From contig CAYVTM010000004.1 of NCBI GenBank assembly GCA_964454645.1, positions 62,001 through 126,000 of the forward strand: a stretch of DNA of 64,000 bases, written 5' to 3'. The notes below the pieces were generated by a model, which worked only from the letters and a program-made list of their open reading frames with translations, was not told the DNA's origin and ran no database searches. This document shows, piece by piece, positions 41,882-51,078 of this stretch (positions are counted from its first letter, which is position 1; every line of letters begins with the position of its first letter). Source of the DNA: CAYVTM01 sp964454645 (GTDB lineage Bacteria > Bacteroidota > Bacteroidia > Sphingobacteriales > Sphingobacteriaceae). The position numbers and the translations under genes were made by a program.

Positions 41882-43515
41882 TTAAAAATTACAAATACGA
41901 ATTTGTCATTGCAATACTTGCCGCTCTTTTGTTTATCCCGTTTTTAGGGAATGTTCATCTTTTCGATTGGGATGAAATAAATTTTGCGGAGGCTGCACGC
42001 GAGATGATTATTACCGGCGATTATTTTAAAGTACAAATCGATTATAAACAGTTTTGGGAAAAACCACCACTCTTTATTTGGATGCAGGTACTTTCTATGA
42101 AAATTTTCGGTATCAATGAATTTGCTGCACGTTTCCCCAATGCCATCGCGGGAATTGTTACGCTGCTTTGTTTGTTTCGAATAGGTAAGCGATTATTTTC
42201 TGTACAGTTCGGATTACTTTGGACAATTATTTATGCAGGTACTTTCCTTACCTTCCTGTATTTTAAATCCGGTATCATCGACCCCTGGTTTAATCTGTTT
42301 ATTTTTCTGAGTGTATATTATTTTTCATACCTCACACAAGCAGGATTCGAAAAGCGTTTGCGTGTAACGTTTTTAAGCGGCTTGTTTTTAGGCTTAGCGG
42401 TGCTTACCAAAGGGCCGGCTGCGATATTAATTGTCTGTTTATGTTTAATCGTTTACTATATCAGCACAGGCTTCCGCAAAGTTGCAAGCATTAAAGAAAT
42501 GTTAATCATAGCAGCTACAACGGCTGTGGTTTGTTTTGCTTGGTTTGGGGTAGAGTTAATGCAAAACGGTCCCTGGTTTTTACAGGAGTTTGTCGTGTAT
42601 CAGATTCGTTTATTTCAAACCGAAGACGCGGGACATGGCGGGCCATTCTTTTACCATTGGGTAGTATTACTGATTGGATGTTTCCCTGCATCACTTTTTG
42701 CGGTTAAAGCATTCTTTATGCGCGGAAGTACCTTAGCACATCATAAAAATTTTTATAAATGGATGGCGATCTTGTTTTGGGTGGTACTGATATTATTCTC
42801 AATTGTTAAAACTAAAATTGTTCATTACTCATCCTTATGTTATTTCCCTTTAACATTTTTAGCGAGCTATGCGCTTTACGAACTATTGAACGACCGTGTT
42901 GTCGTTGTGTGGAGTAAGTGGATCACACGCTCGATATTAATTATGGGAACAGTACTAAGCTTTATGCTTACTATGTTTCCCTTTGCCATGATGCAAAAAG
43001 ATAAATGGCTATCTCTGATTAAAGATTCTTTTGCCGTCGCAAACCTGGAGGCTGTTATTCCCTGGTCGGCAGGGGATTCCATTGGCGGCTTGCTTTTGTT
43101 TTTCGGTTTGATGACAGTAGCCATATTTTTAGCTAAAAACAAGCGCAGAGAAGCAGTCTATATATTATTTGTCAGTATTTCGCTGACTGTGTTTATTACA
43201 ACAGTTCGTATCGTTCCTAAAATAGAAATGTTTTCTCAGGGTGCAGCGATTCGTTTTTACGAAAGTGTGAAAGGCGAAGATGCGTACATTCAACCGATGC
43301 ATTTTAAAAGTTATGCACATTTATTTTATGGAGAAAAGAAAAAGCCTGCGAACGAAAAAGCGTACGATCATGAATGGTTACGTTCCGGAGATATCGATAA
43401 GCCGGTATATATTGTGGTTAAACTCAATAAATCACAGGAAATTGAAAAATATCCGGATATCGAAAAAATCGGGGAAGAAAATGGTTTTGTATTTTACAAA
43501 CGTAATCCGAAGTGA
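41878..43515 (+). CDS. GT39-family membrane glycosyltransferase (ArnT/PMT-like)
   Basis: A 545-residue polytopic protein with a periplasmic first loop carrying the acidic motif DWDEINFAEAAREM (about 30-43), typical of the GT-C fold and of ArnT/PMT enzymes, followed by KQFWEKPPLFIWMQ (about 58-71). About eleven or twelve hydrophobic helices follow and a soluble C-terminal domain (about 440-545). Enzymes of this family transfer a sugar from polyprenyl-phosphate to lipid A or protein outside the membrane. The PAP2 gene is translationally coupled upstream and a GT2 gene of the kind that makes such donors lies just beyond on the other strand. Acceptor unknown. Confidence 0.87.
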   Translation: MIKNYKYEFVIAILAALLFIPFLGNVHLFDWDEINFAEAAREMIITGDYFKVQIDYKQFWEKPPLFIWMQVLSMKIFGINEFAARFPNAIAGIVTLLCLFRIGKRLFSVQFGLLWTIIYAGTFLTFLYFKSGIIDPWFNLFIFLSVYYFSYLTQAGFEKRLRVTFLSGLFLGLAVLTKGPAAILIVCLCLIVYYISTGFRKVASIKEMLIIAATTAVVCFAWFGVELMQNGPWFLQEFVVYQIRLFQTEDAGHGGPFFYHWVVLLIGCFPASLFAVKAFFMRGSTLAHHKNFYKWMAILFWVVLILFSIVKTKIVHYSSLCYFPLTFLASYALYELLNDRVVVVWSKWITRSILIMGTVLSFMLTMFPFAMMQKDKWLSLIKDSFAVANLEAVIPWSAGDSIGGLLLFFGLMTVAIFLAKNKRREAVYILFVSISLTVFITTVRIVPKIEMFSQGAAIRFYESVKGEDAYIQPMHFKSYAHLFYGEKKKPANEKAYDHEWLRSGDIDKPVYIVVKLNKSQEIEKYPDIEKIGEENGFVFYKRNPK

Positions 43516-43571
43516 ACGAAGAGAGTAAATTAGAATGCAGGCTCTCGGATGCTAATAGTAATAGTATCAAA

Positions 43572-44318
43572 TTATACTTTCTTGTAAATTTTACGTTTAC
43601 CGATTCCGATTTTTTCGAAGAAATAGCCGAAAGATACCGACAGAACACCAAGCCCGTATATGGTACTCCGTTTAAAGTTAATGGAAGAAGCCTCTTCGAA
43701 GTATTTCGTAGGACAGGTTACTTCTCCGATTTCAAATCCTGCATAACAAATTTGTGCAATCATCTGATTATCGAAAACGAAGTCGTCGGAGTTGGCATGA
43801 TAATTTACACTTTGGATAACTTCTTTCGAAAATGAACGATACCCGGTATGGTATTCTGAAAGTTTTTGCCCCATCAGGATATTTTGAATCAGTGTTAAAC
43901 CTCTATTCGCAATATATTTATACATGGGCATTCCACCTTTTAATGCTCCCTTTCCTAAAATTCTCGAGCCGAAAACTACGGGATACAACCCATTCCCGAT
44001 AATGCTGGTCATCGCAATAATTAATTTTGGAGTATACTGGTAATCGGGGTGAAGCATGATCACTATATCGGCACCTAATTCCATCGCTTTGTCGTAGCAT
44101 GACTTTTGGTTACCTCCGTATCCTTTATTTTTCTCATGCCGGATAATGTGTTTAATTCCAATGCGGCGGGCTACTTCGGAAGTGCCATCTTTACTGGCAT
44201 CATCAACCAATACCACATCATCTACAATATCCATAGGGATTTCATTATAGGTAATCTCTAAAGTTTGAGAGGCATTGTATGCCGGCAATACAACTATTAC
44301 TTTCTTATTGTTATACAT
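43572..44318 (-). CDS. GT2-family glycosyltransferase (polyprenyl-phosphate sugar synthase-like)
   Basis: A 248-residue GT-A-fold enzyme with VVLPAYNASQTLE (about 9-21), the nucleotide-binding VDDASKDGT (about 38-46), and HPDYQYTP (about 94-101), where DPM1-type enzymes have the second Asp motif. There is no extended membrane region, so it resembles soluble dolichol-phosphate-mannose synthase-like proteins that charge polyprenyl phosphate with a sugar. It could feed the GT39 enzyme encoded convergently. It ends the minus-strand run engB-ubiA-pepF, 26 bp after the peptidase gene. Confidence 0.85.
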   Translation of the reverse strand: MYNNKKVIVVLPAYNASQTLEITYNEIPMDIVDDVVLVDDASKDGTSEVARRIGIKHIIRHEKNKGYGGNQKSCYDKAMELGADIVIMLHPDYQYTPKLIIAMTSIIGNGLYPVVFGSRILGKGALKGGMPMYKYIANRGLTLIQNILMGQKLSEYHTGYRSFSKEVIQSVNYHANSDDFVFDNQMIAQICYAGFEIGEVTCPTKYFEEASSINFKRSTIYGLGVLSVSFGYFFEKIGIGKRKIYKKV

Positions 44319-44344
44319 AACGGATGCGTATTGTCGAAAAAAGG

Positions 44345-46051
44345 TTAAACCTGTAAACCATTGACAAAACTAATTAATTCACGAATATATTCGCTCGAGA
44401 AATTAAATTTAATTCCGGCAGTCTTATAAAGATCGGGTATTGGCTTTGAATATCCCATTTTTAAAGCTTGTAAGTAATTTTCCAGCCCTTTTTCGGGATT
44501 ATCTTTGTAATTTTTATATATCGCAATAGCCCCTAATTGTGCAATGGCATATTCGATATAATAAAAAGGAACTTCGAACAGGTGTAATTGTTTCTGCCAA
44601 ATATTTTTCTTGTATTCGGGATATATATTCCAATCTACAAAATTAGCACCGAAACGGTCGAATATTTTTTCCCATTCTTGCTCACGTTCAGTTGCTGTAT
44701 GTTGGGGATGGGTATAGATCCAATGTTGAAAAGCATCGATGCAAGCAACCCAGGGAAGGGTCTTCAAAACATCTCTGATTTGTTCTTCTTTAGCGCGTTT
44801 CAGATCATCTTCTGAATGGAAAAATTCATCCCAGTAATCCATCGATAATAATTCCATACTCATGGAAGCAAGCTCAGCTACTTCAGAAGGTACATGCTTG
44901 AAATCGTTTAGAGGTAAATCGTTTGAGATAAATGTATGTACGGCATGGCCGCCTTCGTGTACCATCGTTGTTAAATCGCGCAATGTTCCGGCGGAGTTCA
45001 TAAAAATAAAGGGAGCGCCGGTTTCCGCAAGCGGATAATTATAGCCTCCGGGAGCTTTGCCTATACGCGATTCCAGGTCGAGCATCTCATGATCCTTCAT
45101 CCATCGTAAGCATGCTCCGGTGTAGGGATGTAAGCGTTCAAAGCAGGCAATCGTTTTGTTAATCAACTCTTCCCCATTTTCAAAAGGTTTCAAAGCCGGT
45201 TTACCGCTAATATCTACTTCCGTATCGTAAGGTTGTAATGAGTCTAATTGCATTTTGGAACAGCGATTTTCCGAACGCAACTTTAATACAGGAACAACTT
45301 CCTGCTCAATCGCATCATGAAAATCGAGACAATCCTGAACGCTATAATCAAAACGTCCCATTGCACGGAACATGTAATCGCGGTAGTTTTCAAAACCGGC
45401 ATTTAGCGCTACCTGATGTCGAAGTTTAAGTAATTGACCGAACAATTCATCCAACTGTACTTTATCTGATATTCTTCTTGCCTGAATTTTTTCGTAAATG
45501 TTTCTGCGTAAGTCGCGGTTCTGATCTTGCAAAAAAACAGATGCCTGTTCGAGCGTAAAAGTTTTCCCTTCATGATCTATACTCATAGCGCCTGCAATGG
45601 CTCCGAATTTCTGTTGCAGCACTTGCAATTCGGTGAGCAATGGAATATTTTCTGCACGGAATAATTCAAGTTGGTTTTTGATAGAGCGAATATAGACTTT
45701 ATATTTTTCGGCACCAAGCTGATCCGTATAAGGGGAGTCTATAAATTTCCGGTTGAGCAGATCGCTATACTCGGCAATCTTCGGTTCAATTTCTGTTGCG
45801 AAATATTCAAAATCTTTTTTTGCCTGCTCATCAGCCGTGTTGATCGTTGTGCGAATATATCTCCATGCAAAATCTTCTTCAAGCACACTTTCAAGCTCAC
45901 TGCGGTTCAACATCCAGGTTTCAAGCTCTGCCAGAGAATATATTTCCCGATGCAGCAGCTCTTCATAATAGCCTTGTATATTTTCCTTGTTGACGGAAAA
46001 TGATTCGGGTAAAAATTTGCGTTTGTTTTTGGTATAATGAAAAGTGAACAT
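44345..46051 (-). CDS. pepF: M3-family oligoendopeptidase (PepF-like)
   Basis: A 568-residue zinc metallopeptidase cleaving oligopeptides in the cytosol. The HEGGH motif (His365, Glu366, His369) is complete, with the third ligand expected in PSEVAELAS (about 388-396). The N-terminal PepF-like helical region (about 1-200), the GGYNYPLAETGAPFIFMN segment (about 335-352) and length fit the M3B group. No signal peptide. It is in a run with ubiA and engB with short gaps. Confidence 0.92.
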   Translation of the reverse strand: MFTFHYTKNKRKFLPESFSVNKENIQGYYEELLHREIYSLAELETWMLNRSELESVLEEDFAWRYIRTTINTADEQAKKDFEYFATEIEPKIAEYSDLLNRKFIDSPYTDQLGAEKYKVYIRSIKNQLELFRAENIPLLTELQVLQQKFGAIAGAMSIDHEGKTFTLEQASVFLQDQNRDLRRNIYEKIQARRISDKVQLDELFGQLLKLRHQVALNAGFENYRDYMFRAMGRFDYSVQDCLDFHDAIEQEVVPVLKLRSENRCSKMQLDSLQPYDTEVDISGKPALKPFENGEELINKTIACFERLHPYTGACLRWMKDHEMLDLESRIGKAPGGYNYPLAETGAPFIFMNSAGTLRDLTTMVHEGGHAVHTFISNDLPLNDFKHVPSEVAELASMSMELLSMDYWDEFFHSEDDLKRAKEEQIRDVLKTLPWVACIDAFQHWIYTHPQHTATEREQEWEKIFDRFGANFVDWNIYPEYKKNIWQKQLHLFEVPFYYIEYAIAQLGAIAIYKNYKDNPEKGLENYLQALKMGYSKPIPDLYKTAGIKFNFSSEYIRELISFVNGLQV

Positions 46052-46063
46052 GTTTTAATTTTT

Positions 46064-46915
46064 TTATAAGAGATACAGATCGAGCAGGAAGAATGAAGCA
46101 AATGTTACGCTCGCCAATCCGTTGGTAGTCATAAAAGCTAAATTTACCTTACTTAAATCATTGGGTTTCACAAGCAGATGCTGATAGATTAACAATGCGA
46201 TATATATAATTGCACCTGTCCAATACAGCCATCCTGCCTGTATCCATATTCCGGGAATGATGATAAAGATAGCTGCGAATACATGCACATAACTCGAAAG
46301 CTGCAATGCTTTTGCTTTTCCCATATAACTCGGCATGGAATGTAAATGTAAAGATTGGTCAAATTCCTCATCCTGCAATGCATAAATAATATCGAAGCCC
46401 CCAACCCAGGCAAATACTGCCAATGAATAGAAAACGGGTTCCCAGTCAAAACGGCCGGTAACTACCAAATAAGCGCCTATAGGTGCAAGCGACAATCCTA
46501 AGCCTAATACAAAATGGCAAAGTGCCGTAAAGCGTTTGGTATAGCTGTATCCCAAAACTACCAGCAGAGCTATGGGCGATAAATAAAAACAAATGGAATT
46601 GATAAAATAGGTGGTAAGTATAAAAAGAAAAGAGTTGATAATGACAAAAGTTAAAGCAGCCTTTGGGCTAATAAGCCCTGAGGGGATTTCGCGTTGTTTC
46701 GTACGTGCATTTTGTGCATCGTACTTGCGGTCGATATAACGGTTGAATGCCATCGCGGCGCTGCGTGCAAATACCATACAGGCTAACATATAAATAAATT
46801 TTACAAGATCGAAGCCGACATTATTGAGTTTAATAGCTAAGAAGAAACCAATAATGGCAAAGGGCATTGCAAAAATCGTATGACTGAATTTTATAAGGGA
46901 TAAATAATTTTTCAT
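46064..46915 (-). CDS. UbiA-family prenyltransferase (menaquinone pathway)
   Basis: A 283-residue integral membrane protein with about eight helices and both UbiA aspartate motifs: NRYIDRKYDAQNARTKQRE (about 61-79, N-x3-D-x3-D) and DIIYALQDEEFDQ (about 170-182). Members of this group in bacteria lacking ubiquinone prenylate the futalosine-pathway intermediate (MqnP) or 1,4-dihydroxy-2-naphthoate (MenA). A UbiE/MenG gene lies 1.6 kb away on the other strand. The ATG at 46915 is chosen; the longer frame starts with a TTG and adds eight residues. Confidence 0.86.
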   Translation of the reverse strand: MKNYLSLIKFSHTIFAMPFAIIGFFLAIKLNNVGFDLVKFIYMLACMVFARSAAMAFNRYIDRKYDAQNARTKQREIPSGLISPKAALTFVIINSFLFILTTYFINSICFYLSPIALLVVLGYSYTKRFTALCHFVLGLGLSLAPIGAYLVVTGRFDWEPVFYSLAVFAWVGGFDIIYALQDEEFDQSLHLHSMPSYMGKAKALQLSSYVHVFAAIFIIIPGIWIQAGWLYWTGAIIYIALLIYQHLLVKPNDLSKVNLAFMTTNGLASVTFASFFLLDLYLL

Positions 46916-46955
46916 AGAGACAGCTTTAATTAAAAGCAATTAATTTGTTAATGTA

Positions 46956-47570
46956 TTAATCGGAAGAAGTTAGGGAATACTGTTGATTGACGGTATCGAT
47001 GAAATGTAAAATTTCTTCTTTTCCTTCTAAGCTCTCTGATGAGCTGATAAATACATTGGGGACTGCTTCCCAGTTTTTCAGCAATTCTGTTTTAAATTTC
47101 TCAACGGATTGCAATGTTTTTTGTTTGGATTGCTTATCGGCTTTGGTGAATATCAGTACAAAAGGAATGCCTTTCGAACCTAGCCAATCTATAAATTCAA
47201 GATCAATTTTCTGTGGATCGAGGCGCGAATCAATCAGTACAAATATACATTGTAAATTCCTGCGATTTTCGAGGTAATCGCGAATAAATTTGTCCCAGCT
47301 TTGTTTATCCTTTTTGGATGCTTTGGCATATCCATACCCGGGCAGATCGACCAGATACCAGGAATCGTTTATAATAAAATGATTGATTAGCCGGGTTTTA
47401 CCGGGTGTCTGAGAAATTTTTGCCAGCTTTTTTTGATTGCATAACATATTGATCAGAGAGGATTTACCCACATTGGAACGACCAATAAATGCAAACTCCG
47501 CAAGTTTGGCTTCGGGAAGTTTACTGAGTTCGGTATTACTGGCTACAAACAGGGCGCTTTTAATAATCAT
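46956..47570 (-). CDS. engB: Ribosome biogenesis GTPase EngB/YihA
   Basis: A 204-residue GTPase of the EngB (YsxC) family, needed for assembly of the large ribosomal subunit. G1 is GRSNVGKS (30-37), G2 lies in TPGKTRLINHF (about 56-66), G3 is DLPGYGYAKA (about 75-84), G4 is TKAD (about 142-145). TATTTTTG on the minus strand (47590-47583) fits the -7 consensus a few bases before the start, so the leader is very short. First gene of the minus-strand run. Confidence 0.95.
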   Translation of the reverse strand: MIIKSALFVASNTELSKLPEAKLAEFAFIGRSNVGKSSLINMLCNQKKLAKISQTPGKTRLINHFIINDSWYLVDLPGYGYAKASKKDKQSWDKFIRDYLENRRNLQCIFVLIDSRLDPQKIDLEFIDWLGSKGIPFVLIFTKADKQSKQKTLQSVEKFKTELLKNWEAVPNVFISSSESLEGKEEILHFIDTVNQQYSLTSSD

Positions 47571-47664
47571 GGGGCGAAGTTACAAAAATAGAAATGAATA
47601 GGATAGGCTTAGAAGTCTCATTCTTCGATCAGTTTTTCGAAATTATCGTATATTCGCAGCTAAA

Positions 47665-48390
47665 ATGGGAACAGCTGTAAAACCGTATAATAAAGAAGAG
47701 CCAAAGAAGGAACAAGTGGCAGTAATGTTTAATAATATTGCCGGTACCTACGATTTTTTAAATCATTTTTTATCTTTTGGCATCGATATTATCTGGAGGA
47801 GGAAGGCCATTGCCGAATTGAAAAAAGATCAACCTGAAATAATTCTGGACATTGCAACGGGAACGGGAGATTTTGCTATTGAAGCACTTTCCTTAAATCC
47901 CGATAAAATTATTGGAGTGGATATTTCGCAGGGGATGTTGGACATTGCCCGTAAAAAAATAGCGAAACGAAATCTGGGCGATAAAATAGAGGTTCAGCTG
48001 GGAGATTCGGAGAAATTAATTTTCGAAGACAATACCTTTGATGCTGCTACCGTTAGTTTTGGGGTAAGAAATTTTGAAAACCTGTCGGGAGGGATAAGTG
48101 AGATTGCTCGTGTGCTTAAACCGGGAGCAAAGTTGGTTATTCTGGAATTTTCTAATCCTAAAGCATTTCCGATGAAACAGTTGTATCATTTTTATTCATT
48201 TTATATCCTGCCTTTTTTCGGAAAGATTTTTTCGAAAGATAACCGTGCTTACACCTATTTACCCGAATCGGTTAAAGCGTTTCCCGATGGAAAAGATTTT
48301 CTGAAAATAATGCAGGATGCAGGCTTTAAGGAATCGAGATGGAAGTCGCTGGGACTGGGTATCTGCGCCATATATACCGGTATCAAATGA
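47665..48390 (+). CDS. ubiE: Demethylmenaquinone methyltransferase UbiE/MenG
   Basis: A 241-residue class I SAM methyltransferase doing the last step of menaquinone synthesis. It has VAVMFNNIAGTYDFLNHFLSFG-type family start (about 19-40), the SAM motif LDIATGTGDFA (about 64-74), GVDISQGMLDIARKK (about 91-105) and SFGVRNFENL (about 131-140), a UbiE signature. It overlaps the porT-like gene by ATGA. Confidence 0.95.
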   Translation: MGTAVKPYNKEEPKKEQVAVMFNNIAGTYDFLNHFLSFGIDIIWRRKAIAELKKDQPEIILDIATGTGDFAIEALSLNPDKIIGVDISQGMLDIARKKIAKRNLGDKIEVQLGDSEKLIFEDNTFDAATVSFGVRNFENLSGGISEIARVLKPGAKLVILEFSNPKAFPMKQLYHFYSFYILPFFGKIFSKDNRAYTYLPESVKAFPDGKDFLKIMQDAGFKESRWKSLGLGICAIYTGIK

Positions 48391-49088
48391 TGAGAAAAAC
48401 AGGAATCATTTGTTTGTTAATTCTGGTTACGACTGTAGGTTATGCGCAGGATAACCTACCGAGTTATGATCGCCAGAAATTACGTTTCGGTTTCTCTATC
48501 GGTTTTAACTCGAGTAATTTGCGCATGGTTAATAACCCCGGTTATTATATCCCCGACTCGGTATTGACGATTACTCCGAATGCCGGCCCGGGTTTTAATG
48601 TTGGTGTTGTAAGCAATGTCTTGCTCTTTCGTTATGTCGATTTACGTTTCACTCCCAATTTGGCTTTTACCGATCGCAGCTTAAGCTATACATTTACCAA
48701 TTCAGCAAACAATACCGTACGTCAGGTAGAATCAACCTATGTTGAATTTCCTTTAAGTATTAAAGTCCGTTCGATACGCCACAGAAATGTAGGCTTTTTT
48801 GTAATTGGTGGACTGAAATATTCCTACGATATGATCTCTCAAAAGAAAGTGACTAAAGGAGAAGATCCTTTCGATACCGCTACCCGTAAAGTGAAATTAC
48901 AGAACTCGGATCTTTCTTACGAATGGGGCTTTGGATGGGATCTTTACTATCAGTATTTTAAATTTACACCGGAAATAAAGTTTGCATACGGGATGAATAA
49001 TATGATTAAAAAGGAAGATCATCCTTATTCAAAACCGATCGACCAATTGTTTTCAAGAGTGTTGAATGTTACTTTCTATTTCGAGTAA
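48387..49088 (+). CDS. porT: PorT-family outer-membrane protein (T9SS)
   Basis: A 233-residue outer-membrane beta-barrel protein: signal peptide 1-20 (ending GYAQ), then alternating beta strands such as LRFGFSIGFNSSNLRM (about 31-46), GFFVIGGLKYSYDM and a C-terminal strand ending VTFYFE, with aromatic last residue. PorT/SprT is needed for type IX secretion, and the coupling to ubiE is a familiar gene order in Bacteroidota. Identity with PorT is by pattern and context, not alignment. A start at 48339 would lie within ubiE and spoil the signal peptide. Confidence 0.82.
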   Translation: MMRKTGIICLLILVTTVGYAQDNLPSYDRQKLRFGFSIGFNSSNLRMVNNPGYYIPDSVLTITPNAGPGFNVGVVSNVLLFRYVDLRFTPNLAFTDRSLSYTFTNSANNTVRQVESTYVEFPLSIKVRSIRHRNVGFFVIGGLKYSYDMISQKKVTKGEDPFDTATRKVKLQNSDLSYEWGFGWDLYYQYFKFTPEIKFAYGMNNMIKKEDHPYSKPIDQLFSRVLNVTFYFE

Positions 49089-49115
49089 TAGATTTGTGTT
49101 TTAAATTTCTATAGG

Positions 49116-49874
49116 ATGCGTAAACTGGTTTTTATTTCGGGAGCAAGTTCAGGGATTGGTCGTTCCACGGCACATGTATTTGCACAAAATAACTACGATT
49201 TAATTTTAGCGGCAAGAAGAACTGAGCGGCTGAATGAATTGAAAAAAGAATTAGAAGAAAAGTATAAGGTTTTAGTGCATTGCCTTTCTTTTGATGTGCA
49301 AAAACGGAATGAGGTTGAGCAGACTATCCTTACTTTGCCCAAACATTTACAAGTGATTGATATATTGGTAAACAATGCCGGATTGTCTTTAGGCTTGGAT
49401 CCGATTGATCGCGGAGAAGTAGGAGATTGGGAACGGATGATAGATACCAATGTGAAGGGATTGTTATATGTTTCGAAAACAATTATGCCCTTTATGATAG
49501 AACGGAAGAAGGGACATATCATAAATATAGGATCTATTGCCGGAAAAGAAACTTATGCGAATGGTAATGTTTATTGTGCTACCAAGCATGCTGTTGACTC
49601 TTTAAGCAAAGCCATGCGTATTGATTTGTTGAATCATGGAATTAAAGTTTCTGCCATACATCCCGGAGCCGTAGAGACCGAATTCTCTGTTGTACGTTTT
49701 AAAGGAGATGAACAACGTGCGAAGAAAGTGTACGAAGGTTTTGAAGCTTTAAATCCGGATGATATCGCCGAAGCTGTTTATTTTATGGCAAGCCGCCCGG
49801 CGCATGTAAATATTAACGATATGGTGATTATGCCTGAAGCACAAGCCAATGCGGGCATTATTCGAAAAAAATAA
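49116..49874 (+). CDS. Short-chain dehydrogenase/reductase (YdfG-like)
   Basis: A 252-residue NAD(P)-dependent oxidoreductase with the cofactor loop SGASSGIGRS (about 8-17), NNAG (about 88-91), the catalytic Ser in NIGSIAG (about 136-142) and the YCATK pair (Tyr and Lys, about 149-153). The sequence ADA-RRTERL after strand 2 suggests NADP preference. YdfG-type enzymes oxidise 3-hydroxy acids and serine; the true substrate is unknown. Confidence 0.9.
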   Translation: MRKLVFISGASSGIGRSTAHVFAQNNYDLILAARRTERLNELKKELEEKYKVLVHCLSFDVQKRNEVEQTILTLPKHLQVIDILVNNAGLSLGLDPIDRGEVGDWERMIDTNVKGLLYVSKTIMPFMIERKKGHIINIGSIAGKETYANGNVYCATKHAVDSLSKAMRIDLLNHGIKVSAIHPGAVETEFSVVRFKGDEQRAKKVYEGFEALNPDDIAEAVYFMASRPAHVNINDMVIMPEAQANAGIIRKK

Positions 49875-49931
49875 AAACAAGTTATTCGATTACTTAATTA
49901 TATAATATTTATAAACTAAATACATTTTATC

Positions 49932-50384
49932 ATGGCTATTTTTCAAACGATCGATTCAGAGATCAAAGCAGCAATGCTTGCAAAAGATGAGGTACGCTTA
50001 CGTGGGCTAAGAGCCATTAAAGCCGCATTGTTATTGGCAAAGACCGAGAAAGGCGCTTCGGAAGAATTGAGCGAAGAAGCCGAAACAAAGGCTTTACAAA
50101 AACAGATTAAACAACGCAAAGAATCGGCGGAGATTTATAAATCACAAAACCGCGAGGACCTTGCTAAAATAGAGTTAGATGAAGTAGCTGTGATGGAAGC
50201 ATTCCTTCCGAAACAGCTTTCTGCCGAAGAATTAAAGGCTGTGATTCAACAAATTATTAATGATTTAGGAATTCAGGATCCAAAAGAGATGGGGAAAGTT
50301 ATTGGTGCTGCCAATAAACAACTCGCCGGCAAGTCGGATGGGAAATCTATTTCGGAAATGGTTAAACAATTGCTTACTAGGTGA
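49932..50384 (+). CDS. GatB/YqeY domain protein
   Basis: A 150-residue single-domain YqeY protein: two helical bundles, with a central MEAFLPKQLSAEEL (about 84-97) and the tRNA-binding-like GKVIGAANKQLAGKSDG (about 118-134) related to the tail of GatB. Function in the cell is not established. The stop TGA overlaps the GTG start of the amidotransferase gene. Confidence 0.9.
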   Translation: MAIFQTIDSEIKAAMLAKDEVRLRGLRAIKAALLLAKTEKGASEELSEEAETKALQKQIKQRKESAEIYKSQNREDLAKIELDEVAVMEAFLPKQLSAEELKAVIQQIINDLGIQDPKEMGKVIGAANKQLAGKSDGKSISEMVKQLLTR

Positions 50385-50956
50385 TTCTGCTTTACGATAA
50401 CTACGATTCGTTTACATATAATCTGTATGATTACATCAAGCAGTCGGGTGTAGAGTGTGAAGTTGTTCGTAATGATGAGTCGGATGTAGAAGGTTTATTG
50501 AAATTAAATTTCGAGGGGTTGGTATTGTCTCCGGGCCCGGGTCGTCCGAAAGATTCGGGGAATATGATGGAGCTTATCGAAGCGGTTTATCGGCAAGTAC
50601 CCATTCTTGGAATTTGTTTGGGGCACCAGGCTATCGGAGAATTTTTCGGCGCGGAATTGCAAAAGGCAATATTGCCTATGCACGGCAAAACTTCTTTGAT
50701 AAAACATACTGATCATGCTATGTTCACAGGAATTCCGGAAGAGTTTCTTGTTATGCGTTACCATTCTTTAGTACTGAAAAATATTCCGGATATGCTGGAA
50801 GCTACAGCAGTAGATGAAAGGGGAGAACTGATGGCAATGACACATTCGCGTTTAAGAATCTGGGGAATGCAATTCCATCCCGAATCGATTTTGACAGAGT
50901 TTGGATTGGTATTGATAAACAATTGGTTAGATAGGGTTAGGAACTCTAAACCCTGA
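50381..50956 (+). CDS. Glutamine amidotransferase of anthranilate or aminodeoxychorismate synthase
   Basis: A 191-residue class I glutaminase with DNYDSFTYNL (about 5-14), LSPGPGRPKDSG (about 48-59), the nucleophile in GICLGHQAIGE (Cys about 78) and the catalytic His/Glu in MQFHPESILTEFG (about 164-176). TrpG and PabA cannot be told apart by such motifs, and no trpE or pabB lies near, so no symbol is given. It starts with GTG overlapping the preceding gene by four bases. Confidence 0.9.
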   Translation: MILLYDNYDSFTYNLYDYIKQSGVECEVVRNDESDVEGLLKLNFEGLVLSPGPGRPKDSGNMMELIEAVYRQVPILGICLGHQAIGEFFGAELQKAILPMHGKTSLIKHTDHAMFTGIPEEFLVMRYHSLVLKNIPDMLEATAVDERGELMAMTHSRLRIWGMQFHPESILTEFGLVLINNWLDRVRNSKP

Positions 50957-51078
50957 TTTTTTTCAATAAAATATTTGTTTAGTTGAAATAAAAACTATTT
51001 TTACAAGGAATAATAATTGTTTCTGGCTAATTACCCGGCTACATATCAAGATTAAGGAAACAAAAAATAATTAAGGGA

